Below are positions 1 through 5,722 of a stretch of DNA of 7,417 bases, piece after piece (position 1 is the first letter of the stretch; every line of letters begins with the position of its first letter). Location: the NCBI GenBank assembly GCA_041569895.1, contig JBFFXF010000332.1, positions 1 through 7,417 of the forward strand. The letters run 5' to 3'. Source of the DNA: JBFFXF01 sp041569895 (GTDB taxonomy: Bacteria; Planctomycetota; UBA8108; JACQVS01). The notes under the pieces were generated by a model that saw nothing but the letters and a program-made list of their open reading frames with translations, had not been told where the DNA came from and ran no database searches. Made by a program: the position numbers and the translations under genes.

Positions 1-34
1 CCCGTGCCCGTTCCCGTGCCCGTTCCCGTGCCCG
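1..34. repeat. Block A: CCCGTG/CCCGTT hexamer array
   Basis: Alternating CCCGTG and CCCGTT hexamers, about 5.7 units, cut by the window edge. Read on the minus strand this is GGG runs separated by 3-nt spacers, a G-quadruplex-type motif. It is the first module of a composite that continues through blocks B, C and D to position 219. No coding role is apparent. Confidence 0.85.
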
Positions 35-39
35 AAAGC

Positions 40-122
40 GCCGATTCCGACTCCGACACCGACTCCGATGACCGATTCCGACTCCGACACCCGATTCCGA
101 TTCCGATGACCGATTCCGACTC
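40..122. repeat. Block B: degenerate GATTCC/GACTCC/GACACC hexamer array
   Basis: About 14 degenerate hexamers of the type GAYTCC or GACACC, with slipped units such as GATGACC. On the plus strand it could read as Ser-Asp/Thr-Asp dipeptides, but there is no start, ribosome site or non-repeat protein around it, so I treat it as non-coding. Its end matches the end of the block B copy near 4501 almost exactly, showing that the two arrays are related copies. Confidence 0.85.
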
Positions 123-134
123 GGTCCTCGGACG

Positions 135-192
135 CTGTTCTCTGATCTCCGATCTCTGATCTCTGATCTCTGTCTCTGTCTCTGTCTCTGTC
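135..192. repeat. Block C: CTCTGAT heptamer and CTCTGT hexamer array
   Basis: Several CTCTGAT heptamers followed by four CTCTGT hexamers. The plus strand is pyrimidine-rich, so an RNA of the neighbouring minus-strand gene would be purine-rich here. The block follows block B and runs straight into block D. Confidence 0.85.
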
Positions 193-219
193 GAGGACGA
201 GGACGAGGACGAGGACGAG
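193..219. repeat. Block D: GAGGAC hexamer array
   Basis: Four perfect GAGGAC units and a half unit. It ends 31 nt before the stop codon of the minus-strand DUF4272 gene. The bases after it (a run of Gs, then GATCC) resemble those after the second block D near 4666. The remaining bases 220-250 show only a 4-bp GGGG/CCCC inverted repeat with no U-tract, so no terminator is called. Confidence 0.85.
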
Positions 220-250
220 CGGGGGTGGTGATCCCCGATCGTGTCCTTTC

Positions 251-1186
251 TCACAACTCCGCCCCGACGTCATCCCACTCTCGCGCCTCGCCCGCGAGCC
301 AGTTGAACGCCCGGTGCCGCGCCCGCGCGATGGTTCGCGCTCGGCGGAACTGCTCGGCGTCGAGGTCGCGGTAGGCCTTGCCGAAGGCGGGGAAGTCGGC
401 GTCGATCGGCAGGGGGATCATGCCCTGGCTGTGGCCCCAGTGGGACGAGAAGCGGACGAGCTCCTCGAAGAGCGCCTCGCCGTCGGTGATCTCGCGCGGC
501 TCGAGGCCGACGCGGCGCATGCCGGTCCGGACCTCGTCGCGGCTGCGCTCGAACGCCTCGCCGATGGGGAATCGCTCGGACTCGAAGAGCTCGCGGGTGC
601 GGGCGCGCCAGTGCCAGAGGACGGCGACCTCGCGGGCCGCGTTGATGGCATCGGCGGGGCGCAGGCGGGCGCTCTTGATGAACTCGGCGGTGGGCTCGCC
701 GATGCGCGGAAAGGAGCGCTTGAGTCGCGACCGCCTCGCGCTGCCGTCGTAGGGAGGCAATGACTCCATCAGTCCGAGCGCGAAGAGGAGCGCCTCGACG
801 CTCTCCCGCGCCTCGCTGGCTCGCAGCGCGTCCTCGACAGACAGCGTGCCGACGCGGGCGCCGAGGACGCCCCGCTCCCAGCGCGTCGCGTGGACGAGCA
901 GGCCCTCACGCTCGAGCCATCCGACCATCTTCCGGCGCTCGGCCTCGAAGTGGTCGACGATGGTCGGCTCCACCTCCTCGCCGGCGCGCGGGTAGAGACG
1001 GACGGCGTGCACGGCGCGGAGGATCAGCGCGCGGCGCGCGACCTCGGCGGCGTCCGGCCTTCGCGGCGGCGCGGTCGAGTCCTCCTGCGCCGCGAGCGTG
1101 GAGACGGACACGAGGATGGCGAGCGCCGCGGTCGCGGCCCATGCCGCCGTCCTCCCGGGCGTGGTCGATGTCGGACCGGATCGCAT
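251..1186 (-). CDS. Exported DUF4272 domain protein
   Basis: 311 aa, biochemical role unknown. The first 33 residues look like a Sec signal peptide: basic start, hydrophobic stretch around 13-33, likely cleavage after LAA. The rest follows the layout I know for DUF4272: an EVARRALIL..AV helix (48-60), a WLEREGL segment (90-96), an ALLFALGLMESLP segment (132-144), a helix rich in W and R (189-197), and a C-terminal block GDFPAFGK-like (DADFPAFGK, 262-270), YRDLD (272-276), ARHRAFNWLAG (289-299) and WDDV (304-307). The family call rests on remembered consensus. The start has a good ribosome site (GAGGAA about 7 nt upstream on the minus strand). The gene stands alone, divergent from cysD, and ends just before repeat block D. 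The signal peptide is odd, since most DUF4272 proteins I know look cytosolic. Confidence 0.78.
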   Translation of the reverse strand: MRSGPTSTTPGRTAAWAATAALAILVSVSTLAAQEDSTAPPRRPDAAEVARRALILRAVHAVRLYPRAGEEVEPTIVDHFEAERRKMVGWLEREGLLVHATRWERGVLGARVGTLSVEDALRASEARESVEALLFALGLMESLPPYDGSARRSRLKRSFPRIGEPTAEFIKSARLRPADAINAAREVAVLWHWRARTRELFESERFPIGEAFERSRDEVRTGMRRVGLEPREITDGEALFEELVRFSSHWGHSQGMIPLPIDADFPAFGKAYRDLDAEQFRRARTIARARHRAFNWLAGEAREWDDVGAEL

Positions 1187-1293
1187 CGGGGCTTTCCTCG
1201 AAAGAGTGCGCGGCTGTCGTGAGCTGCCGCGACCAACTCTACACGCCGGCGGACGATTGGTGAAGGCTCACGTGTGTCGCGGGTCGTACCCCG

Positions 1294-1322
1294 TTGCTCC
1301 GCGCGGCCAGTTTCGCTACACT
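1294..1322 (+). promoter_or_regulatory. Possible sigma70-type promoter for cysDNC
   Basis: TTGCTC at 1294-1299 and TACACT at 1317-1322 are separated by exactly 17 nt. They match 3 of 6 and 4 of 6 consensus bases. They lie in the only spacer upstream of the operon and would give a leader of about 100 nt. Weak evidence in high-GC DNA; the organism's sigma preferences are unknown. Confidence 0.3.
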
Positions 1323-1380
1323 GACTCAATTCGTGTCCGCTTCTCCCGTCGCGACTGGCGCGGCGGGGCGCGGTCGGATG

Positions 1381-1407
1381 GGCGGCGCGCGCCGCCGAGT
1401 CCTTTTT
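1381..1407 (+). promoter_or_regulatory. GC palindrome plus T-run in the cysD leader (possible attenuator)
   Basis: Positions 1381-1396 are a perfect 16-bp palindrome that can fold as a 6-bp G/C stem with a GCGC loop. Five Ts follow at 1403-1407 after a 6-nt gap. This resembles an intrinsic terminator upstream of cysD, but the gap is wide. I found no recognised SAM or other riboswitch, and no competing anti-terminator helix could be assigned by eye. Confidence 0.28.
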
Positions 1408-1429
1408 ACGGCAACGCTTTACGTCACTG

Positions 1430-2350
1430 ATGGCAGCCCAGGCCGCGGCATTCAGCCTGAGTCACCTCGAGACCCTCGAGGCCGAGAGCATCCACATCAT
1501 GCGCGAGGTGGTCGCCGAGTTCGAGCGGCCCTGCATGCTCTACTCGGTCGGCAAGGACTCGTCGGTGCTCGTGCGCTTGGCGCTGAAGGCGTTCGCGCCG
1601 GGACGCATACCGTTCCCGCTCGTGCACGTCGACACGGGCTACAAGTTCCAGGAGATGTACGAGTTCCGCGACCGGTTCACGAGGGAGATCGGCGCCGAAT
1701 TGGTGGTCTCGGGGAATCGCGCGGCGATCTCGTCCGGCACCAATCCGGTCGACCTCGGCACGCAGAAGTGCTGCGGCCTGCTGAAGACGGAGGGACTCCT
1801 CCAGGCGCTCGCGGCGGGAAACTACGACGCGGCGATCGGCGGGGCGAGACGCGACGAGGAGAAGTCGCGCGCCAAGGAGCGCTTCTACTCGTTTCGCGAC
1901 CGCTACGGCCAGTGGGATCCGAAAAACCAGCGGCCGGAGCTCTGGAACCTCTACAACAGCGGCATCAACCAGGGCGAGTCGATCCGCATCTTCCCGCTGT
2001 CGAACTGGACCGAGCTCGACGTCTGGCTCTATATCTATCGCGAGCAGATCCCGATCAGCCCGCTCTACTTCGCCGTCGAGCGAGAGGTCTTCGTGCGCGG
2101 CGACACGCTGGTGCCGGTGGGGCCGGTATCCGAGCGCATGTTCCCGGGCGAGAAGCCGAGCAAGGTGCGGTGCCGGTACCGGTCGCTCGGCTGCTACCCG
2201 TGCACTTTCGCGATTCGTTCCGACGCGACGACGCTCGAGGAGATCGTCCAGGAGATGATGGTCGTGCGTTCCTCCGAGCGCGCCGGCCGGGCGATCGACC
2301 ACGACGGCGAGGCGTCGATGGAGACCAAGAAGCGCGAGGGCTACTTCTGA
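1430..2350 (+). CDS. cysD: Sulfate adenylyltransferase subunit 2 (CysD) with CC...CxxC cysteines
   Basis: Catalytic subunit of ATP sulfurylase; with CysN it makes APS and pyrophosphate from ATP and sulfate in the cytoplasm. 306 aa against about 302 in E. coli. Near-diagnostic stretches: LEAESIHIMREV (16-27), the PP-loop SVGKDSS (39-45), PFPLVHVDTG (61-70), EMYEFRDR (75-82), GGARRDEEKSRAKER (137-151), DPKNQRPELWN (163-173), FPLSNWTELDVW (188-199), SSERAGR (281-287) and the C-terminal KKREGYF. The ATG start fits the family N-terminus, although no Shine-Dalgarno is visible and the leader there is U-rich. Oddities: C114-C115, where classical CysD has a KHTD/RYTD-like segment, and C255-x-x-C258 in LGCYPCTF, where classical CysD reads GCYPLTG or GCWPLTG. 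These resemble the [4Fe-4S] cysteines of APS reductases in the same superfamily. The rest of the protein is CysD, not CysH. Confidence 0.95.
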   Translation: MAAQAAAFSLSHLETLEAESIHIMREVVAEFERPCMLYSVGKDSSVLVRLALKAFAPGRIPFPLVHVDTGYKFQEMYEFRDRFTREIGAELVVSGNRAAISSGTNPVDLGTQKCCGLLKTEGLLQALAAGNYDAAIGGARRDEEKSRAKERFYSFRDRYGQWDPKNQRPELWNLYNSGINQGESIRIFPLSNWTELDVWLYIYREQIPISPLYFAVEREVFVRGDTLVPVGPVSERMFPGEKPSKVRCRYRSLGCYPCTFAIRSDATTLEEIVQEMMVVRSSERAGRAIDHDGEASMETKKREGYF

Positions 2351-2351
2351 C

Positions 2352-4259
2352 GTGGCCGGCAAGCGCGAGGTCATCCGGGACGTCCAGCGATTCCTCGGGG
2401 AGCACAGCCGGCGCTCGCTGCTGCGCTTCTCGACGGTGGGCAGCGTCGACGATGGCAAGTCGACGTTGATCGGCCGCCTGCTGCACGACTCGAAGAATCT
2501 CCTCGAGGACCAGATCGTCACGCTCAAGGGCGAGTCGAAGCAGTCCCTCGGCGACGCGCCGATCGACTTCGCGCTGGTCACCGACGGGCTCAAGGCGGAG
2601 CGCGAGCAGGGGATCACCATCGACGTCGCCTACCGTTACTTCTCGACGCCGAAGCGCAACTTCATCATCGCCGACACGCCGGGTCACGAGCAGTACACGC
2701 GCAACATGGCGACCGGCGCGTCGACCGCCAACCTCGCGATCATCCTGATCGACGCGGCCCAGGGCGTCCTGACGCAGACCAAACGCCACTCGTTCATCGC
2801 CTCGCTTCTCGGCATTCCGCGGCTGCTGATCGCCGTCAACAAGATGGACCTCGTCGACTACTCGCAGGAGGTCTACGACGCGATCGTCGAGGACTACTCG
2901 GCCTTCGCGGTGAAGCTCGGCATCGTCGATCTGAAGTTCATCCCGATCAGCGCGCTCCGCGGCGACAACGTCGTCGATCCGAGCGATCGCATGCCGTGGT
3001 ATCACGGCGAGACTGTGCTCGAGTACCTCGAGACCGTCTACATCGGAAGCGACCGGAACCTCGTCGATTTTCGGTTTCCCGTGCAGTACGTGCTGCGCCC
3101 CGACCGGACCTTCCGCGGGTTCGCGGGCCAGGTCGCATCGGGCAGCGTCCGCGTCGGCGAGGAGTTGCTCGCTCTGCCCTCGATGCGCCGATCGCGCGTC
3201 AAGGCGATCCACGTCGAGGACCGAGAGATCGAGGAGGCCTTCTCGCCGCAATCCGTGGTGCTGACGCTCACGGACGAGGTCGACGTCAGCCGCGGCGACA
3301 TGCTCGTGCGCGTCAACAACGTGCCCCACATCGAGGACCACTTCGAGGCGATGCTCGTGTGGATGAGCGAGGTGCCGATGGACCCGACCAAGACGTACCT
3401 CATCAAGCAGACGACGAAGAAGACCAAGGCGTCGATCCAGACCATCCGCTACCGCATCGACGTCAACACGCTGCACCGCGCGACCGTCGACCGTCTCGAC
3501 CTCAACGATATCGGCCGCGTCGCGTTCCGCACGCATCACCCGCTCTTCTTCGACTCCTACAAGAAGAACAAGGCGACCGGCTCGTTCATCCTGATCGACG
3601 CGCTGAGCAACGCGACGGTGGCCGCCGGCATGATCATCGATCGAGTGCCGGCGGACCAGCTGCGCGAGTCGGACACGCAGCTCGCCGGCGAGGTGATCCG
3701 CCACGGCGAGGGCGCCGTGACGCAGGTCGAGCGCGAGGCGACACTCGGTCAGAAGGCCGTGACGCTCTGGTTCACGGGGCTCTCCGGCTCGGGCAAGACG
3801 ACCATTGCCTCGGCCGTCGAGCGCCGCCTGTTCGGCGCCGGCAAGACCGTCTATCACATCGACGATGACGCGCTGCGCTCCGGTCTGAGCCGCGACCTCG
3901 GCCCGTCGCGATACGACGGCCGCGAGAACACCCGCCGCGCCGCCGAGGTGGCGCGCCTCTTCAACGACGCCGGCGCCATCGTCCTCGTCTCGGTGAGCGC
4001 GCCGTTCCGCGACGTGAGGCAGGGGCTCGTCGACATCATCGGCCGACTGCGTTTCGCCGAGATCTACCTGCGCGCCCCGCTCGAGGTCTGCCGGGAGCGC
4101 GACCGGCGAGGGGCGGGCGAGCCGGCGGGCGGCATGGAGAACCTCTCCGACACCTTCGAGGAACCGGAATCCCCGGCCCTCACCCTCGACACGGCGACGA
4201 CGCCGGTGGAGGAGTGCGTCGAGAGGGTCCTGGCGCTCATCGGCAAGATGATCGGCTGA
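2352..4259 (+). CDS. cysNC: Sulfate adenylyltransferase subunit 1 fused to an APS-kinase-like domain (CysNC)
   Basis: 635 aa, GTG start 1 nt after the cysD stop with GAGGG 11 nt upstream, so probably co-translated. Residues 1-430 are CysN, the GTPase that drives ATP sulfurylase: G1 GSVDDGKST (30-38), GITID (87-91), DTPGH (108-112), NKMD (163-166), then beta-barrel domains ending near SNATVAAGMI (419-428). Residues 465-635 are CysC-like, which normally phosphorylates APS to PAPS: P-loop GLSGSGKTT (476-484), SRDLG (513-517), RENTRR (524-529), ARLFNDAG (534-541). The NodQ/CysNC-type fusion is well known. Oddities: the usual DGDN motif reads DDDA (504-507), and the C-terminal lid (KGLY..KAR.GEI..FTGI..PYE) is missing, replaced by a shorter G/E-rich stretch (586-607). 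The P-loop is intact, but activity on APS is uncertain. Confidence 0.95.
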   Translation: MAGKREVIRDVQRFLGEHSRRSLLRFSTVGSVDDGKSTLIGRLLHDSKNLLEDQIVTLKGESKQSLGDAPIDFALVTDGLKAEREQGITIDVAYRYFSTPKRNFIIADTPGHEQYTRNMATGASTANLAIILIDAAQGVLTQTKRHSFIASLLGIPRLLIAVNKMDLVDYSQEVYDAIVEDYSAFAVKLGIVDLKFIPISALRGDNVVDPSDRMPWYHGETVLEYLETVYIGSDRNLVDFRFPVQYVLRPDRTFRGFAGQVASGSVRVGEELLALPSMRRSRVKAIHVEDREIEEAFSPQSVVLTLTDEVDVSRGDMLVRVNNVPHIEDHFEAMLVWMSEVPMDPTKTYLIKQTTKKTKASIQTIRYRIDVNTLHRATVDRLDLNDIGRVAFRTHHPLFFDSYKKNKATGSFILIDALSNATVAAGMIIDRVPADQLRESDTQLAGEVIRHGEGAVTQVEREATLGQKAVTLWFTGLSGSGKTTIASAVERRLFGAGKTVYHIDDDALRSGLSRDLGPSRYDGRENTRRAAEVARLFNDAGAIVLVSVSAPFRDVRQGLVDIIGRLRFAEIYLRAPLEVCRERDRRGAGEPAGGMENLSDTFEEPESPALTLDTATTPVEECVERVLALIGKMIG

Positions 4260-4283
4260 TTGGCGGCGGTCGGAGCTCGGGGG

Positions 4284-4303
4284 CGTTGCCGTACGCGGCG
4301 ACG
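4284..4303 (+). terminator. Hairpin after cysNC, possible operon end
   Basis: An 8-bp stem with one G-T wobble closes a TACG tetraloop (4284-4291 pairs with 4296-4303), 24 nt after the cysNC stop. No T-run follows, so it is not a classical intrinsic terminator. It may be a 3'-end-stabilising hairpin or part of a Rho-dependent end. Confidence 0.35.
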
Positions 4304-4318
4304 GGATGGACTTCGATG

Positions 4319-4513
4319 GCCGACACCGACACCGAGTCCGACTCCGACACCGAGTCCGACTCCGACACCGATTCCGATTCCGACACCGCGTCCGATTCCG
4401 ACTCCGATTCCGATTCCGACACCGCGTCCGATTCCGACTCCGATTCCGACTCCGATGACCGATTCCGATGTCCGATGTCCGATGTCCGATGTCCGACGCC
4501 GATTCCGACTCGG
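4319..4513. repeat. Block B, second copy: GACTCC/GATTCC/GACACC hexamer array
   Basis: About 195 bp of degenerate hexamers with internal higher-order units, such as a repeated GACACCGCGTCC segment, and four perfect TCCGATG heptamers at 4464-4491. An ATG at 4314 opens a frame of Ser-Asp/Thr-Asp dipeptides, but it runs on into block C with no recognisable protein sequence, so it is not called as a gene. The last bases (4501-4513) repeat the end of the first block B. Together with blocks C and D it fills most of the gene-free stretch 4260-4694. Confidence 0.88.
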
Positions 4514-4521
4514 TGGTCGGA

Positions 4522-4622
4522 CTCTGGTCTCTGGTCTCTGGTCTCTGATCTCTGATCTCTGTCTCTGACCTCTGACCTCTGATTCCTGACCTCTGATCTC
4601 TGCCTCTGATCTCTACCTCTGT
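4522..4622. repeat. Block C, second copy: CTCTGGT/CTCTGAT/CTCTGACCT array
   Basis: About 100 bp of seven-base units built on CTCTG, drifting through CTCTGGT, CTCTGAT, CTCTGT and CTCTGACC. It is longer and more diverged than the copy at 135-192 but lies in the same place between blocks B and D and has the same strand orientation. Confidence 0.87.
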
Positions 4623-4645
4623 CCCCTTCGCGAGCTCTCGATTAC

Positions 4646-4666
4646 GAGGACGAGGACGAGGACGAC
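4646..4666. repeat. Block D, second copy: GAGGAC hexamers
   Basis: Three GAGGAC units and a partial unit, ending 28 nt before the stop codon of the minus-strand pirin gene. Unlike the first copy, 23 nt of non-repeat sequence separates it from block C. The GATCC after the following G-run is shared with the first locus. Confidence 0.8.
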
Positions 4667-4694
4667 GGGGGCCGATCCTTCGGACGGCACTCCG

Positions 4695-5414
4695 TCACGA
4701 CGGTGGGCCCGCCTGTTTTCCCAGGTCGAATACCATCACCTCCGCATCCCCGCGAGCCTCGATCGTGATCTCCCGTTCGTCCTCGATCGACGCGCCGTCG
4801 CCGGTGGCGAGTGGCGTGTCGCACGCCGTGACCTCGCCGTCGACGACCTGGATCCAGGCCGCGCGTCCCGGCGCGAGGGTGTGCGTGATCCGCCCGCCGG
4901 CGGGGAGACGCGACGCGAGCAGGACCGCGTCCTGGTGGATCGCCAGCGAGCCATCGCGGCCGTCGCGTGAGGCCAGCGTGACCAGCTCGCCGCGTGCGGC
5001 GTCGAGATCGAAGCCGCGCTGCGCGTAGCCCGGCTCCAGTCCTCTCGCCTCGGGGTAGATCCAGATCTGCAGGAAGTGGACCGGCTCGGTCGCGGAGTGG
5101 TTGCGCTCGCTGTGGGTGACGCCGGTGCCGGCGGTCATCCGCTGGAGATCGCCGGCCCTGATCACCGAGCCGTTCCCCATGCTGTCACGGTGCTCGAGCC
5201 CGCCCGAGATGACGTACGTGAGGATCTCCATGTCGCGGTGGGGGTGCGTGCCGAATCCGCCACCGGGCGCGACCCGGTCCTCGTTGATCACCCGCAGCGC
5301 GCGAAACCCGGCGTGCGCGGGATCACGATAGTCACCAAAGGAAAAGGTATGACGACTGTCGAGCCAGTCGATCACCGTACGTCCACGCGAGGCCGCCGCA
5401 CGACGTTTCAGCAT
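4695..5414 (-). CDS. Pirin family bicupin protein, YhhW-like
   Basis: 239 aa, matching E. coli YhhW closely in length and motif order: WLDSRHTFSF (17-26), GFRALRVIN (36-44), FGTHPHRDMEILTYV (54-68), LEHRDSMGN (73-81), MTAGTGVTHSE (93-103), FLQIWI (114-119), RDGSLAIHQD (153-162), WIQVVDGEV (187-195). Expected metal ligands are H57, H59, H101 and E103, at the same numbers as I recall for YhhW. Characterised relatives have quercetin 2,3-dioxygenase activity in vitro; the physiological role is unclear and the substrate here is unknown. No signal peptide, so cytosolic. The frame stays open upstream to 5456, but those 14 extra residues (Gly/Thr-rich) come from the hexamer repeat, while the start used here has GGGGAG 7 nt upstream. 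It stands alone, convergent with cysNC. Confidence 0.93.
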   Translation of the reverse strand: MLKRRAAASRGRTVIDWLDSRHTFSFGDYRDPAHAGFRALRVINEDRVAPGGGFGTHPHRDMEILTYVISGGLEHRDSMGNGSVIRAGDLQRMTAGTGVTHSERNHSATEPVHFLQIWIYPEARGLEPGYAQRGFDLDAARGELVTLASRDGRDGSLAIHQDAVLLASRLPAGGRITHTLAPGRAAWIQVVDGEVTACDTPLATGDGASIEDEREITIEARGDAEVMVFDLGKQAGPPS

Positions 5415-5421
5415 TGCGTTG

Positions 5422-5427
5422 CTCCCC
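5422..5427 (-). promoter_or_regulatory. Ribosome binding site of the pirin gene
   Basis: On the minus strand GGGGAG lies 7 nt before the ATG at 5414. It decides between that start and the upstream ATG at 5456. It directly abuts the hexamer array, so the G-rich ribosome site is continuous with G-runs that could form a quadruplex in the mRNA. Confidence 0.75.
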
Positions 5428-5446
5428 TTTCCCGTTCCCGTTCCGG
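5428..5446. repeat. Short CCCGTT hexamer array upstream of the pirin gene
   Basis: Two CCCGTT units, preceded by TTT and followed by CCGG. It is the inverse complement of the GGGAAC part of the array at 5610-5633, and the two are separated by about 165 bp. A weak candidate pirin promoter lies just beyond it on the minus strand (TTGAGT, complement of 5479-5484, and TAGCTT, complement of 5455-5460, spacing 18), too poor to call separately. Confidence 0.65.
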
Positions 5447-5573
5447 ACCCGATCAAGCTACTCGAACAGACGGCGGGAACTCAAAGGGCATCCGCAGATC
5501 AGCGCAAGTCTCGGACGCAGACTCCGCTCGCTCGGCCCGGTCGTCGGAGACGCGTGCGAGGACGCTGGTATTC

Positions 5574-5633
5574 GGGCACGGGCACGGGCACGGGACCGGG
5601 ACCGGGACCGGGAACGGGAACGGGAACGGGAAC
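5574..5633. repeat. Block A-type array: 3x GGGCAC, 3x GGGACC, 4x GGGAAC
   Basis: Ten uninterrupted hexamers sorted into three homogeneous runs. Every unit is GGG plus 3 nt, giving ten G-runs with uniform loops, a textbook G-quadruplex motif on the plus strand, ending 89 nt before the ATG at 5723. It dominates the gene-free spacer 5415-5722. The rest of that spacer shows no convincing promoter for the downstream gene. Confidence 0.9.
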
Positions 5634-5709
5634 GGTGGGGTCCCCGAAAGCCCCTAAGAACACCGCTCCCCGAGCGTCCTCACCAATGTACGCCGCAGGA
5701 GACCCGTTC

Positions 5710-5714
5710 AGGAG
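5710..5714 (+). promoter_or_regulatory. Ribosome binding site for the gene at 5723
   Basis: AGGAG with an 8-nt spacing to ATG. It fixes the start at 5723, where a signal peptide begins, over the long upstream extension of the same frame, which reads Arg/Asp/Glu dipeptides through the hexamer array. Confidence 0.75.
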
Positions 5715-5722
5715 ACACGAAA

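Noticed and set aside
1..219. CRISPR array
   Set aside because: Units are 6-7 bp and directly adjacent, with no unique spacers of constant length.
220..250. Terminator after the DUF4272 gene (GGGG/CCCC)
   Set aside because: Only a 4-bp stem, with no U-tract in the gene's direction.
1424..2620. 398-codon minus-strand frame opposite cysD
   Set aside because: Same cause: mirror of a high-GC coding sequence, with no recognisable domain.
2055..3857. 600-codon open frame on the minus strand opposite cysD and cysNC
   Set aside because: Long antisense frames are expected opposite GC-rich genes. Its product is rich in Arg, Asp, Val and Leu with no family motif, and the plus-strand frames are unambiguous.
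4314..4555. Frame from an ATG coding for a Ser-Asp/Thr-Asp-rich peptide, reminiscent of SD-repeat surface proteins
   Set aside because: It is the translation of repeat block B running into block C. There is no signal peptide, folded domain or ribosome site, and the same repeat occurs at 40-122 without such a frame.
4667..4694. Terminator after the pirin gene (CCGA/TCGG and GACGG/CCGTC inverted repeats)
   Set aside because: Stems are only 4-5 bp with no U-tract on the minus strand; the second includes the stop codon.
5415..5456. Longer pirin start at 5456
   Set aside because: The additional residues are repeat-derived Gly/Thr, and the ATG at 5414 has a strong ribosome site and matches the family N-terminus and the metal-ligand numbering.
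5414..5722. Upstream extension of the exported-protein frame through the GGGNNN array
   Set aside because: It would encode Arg-Asp and Arg-Glu dipeptides before a clear signal peptide; AGGAG at 5710 marks the real start at 5723.
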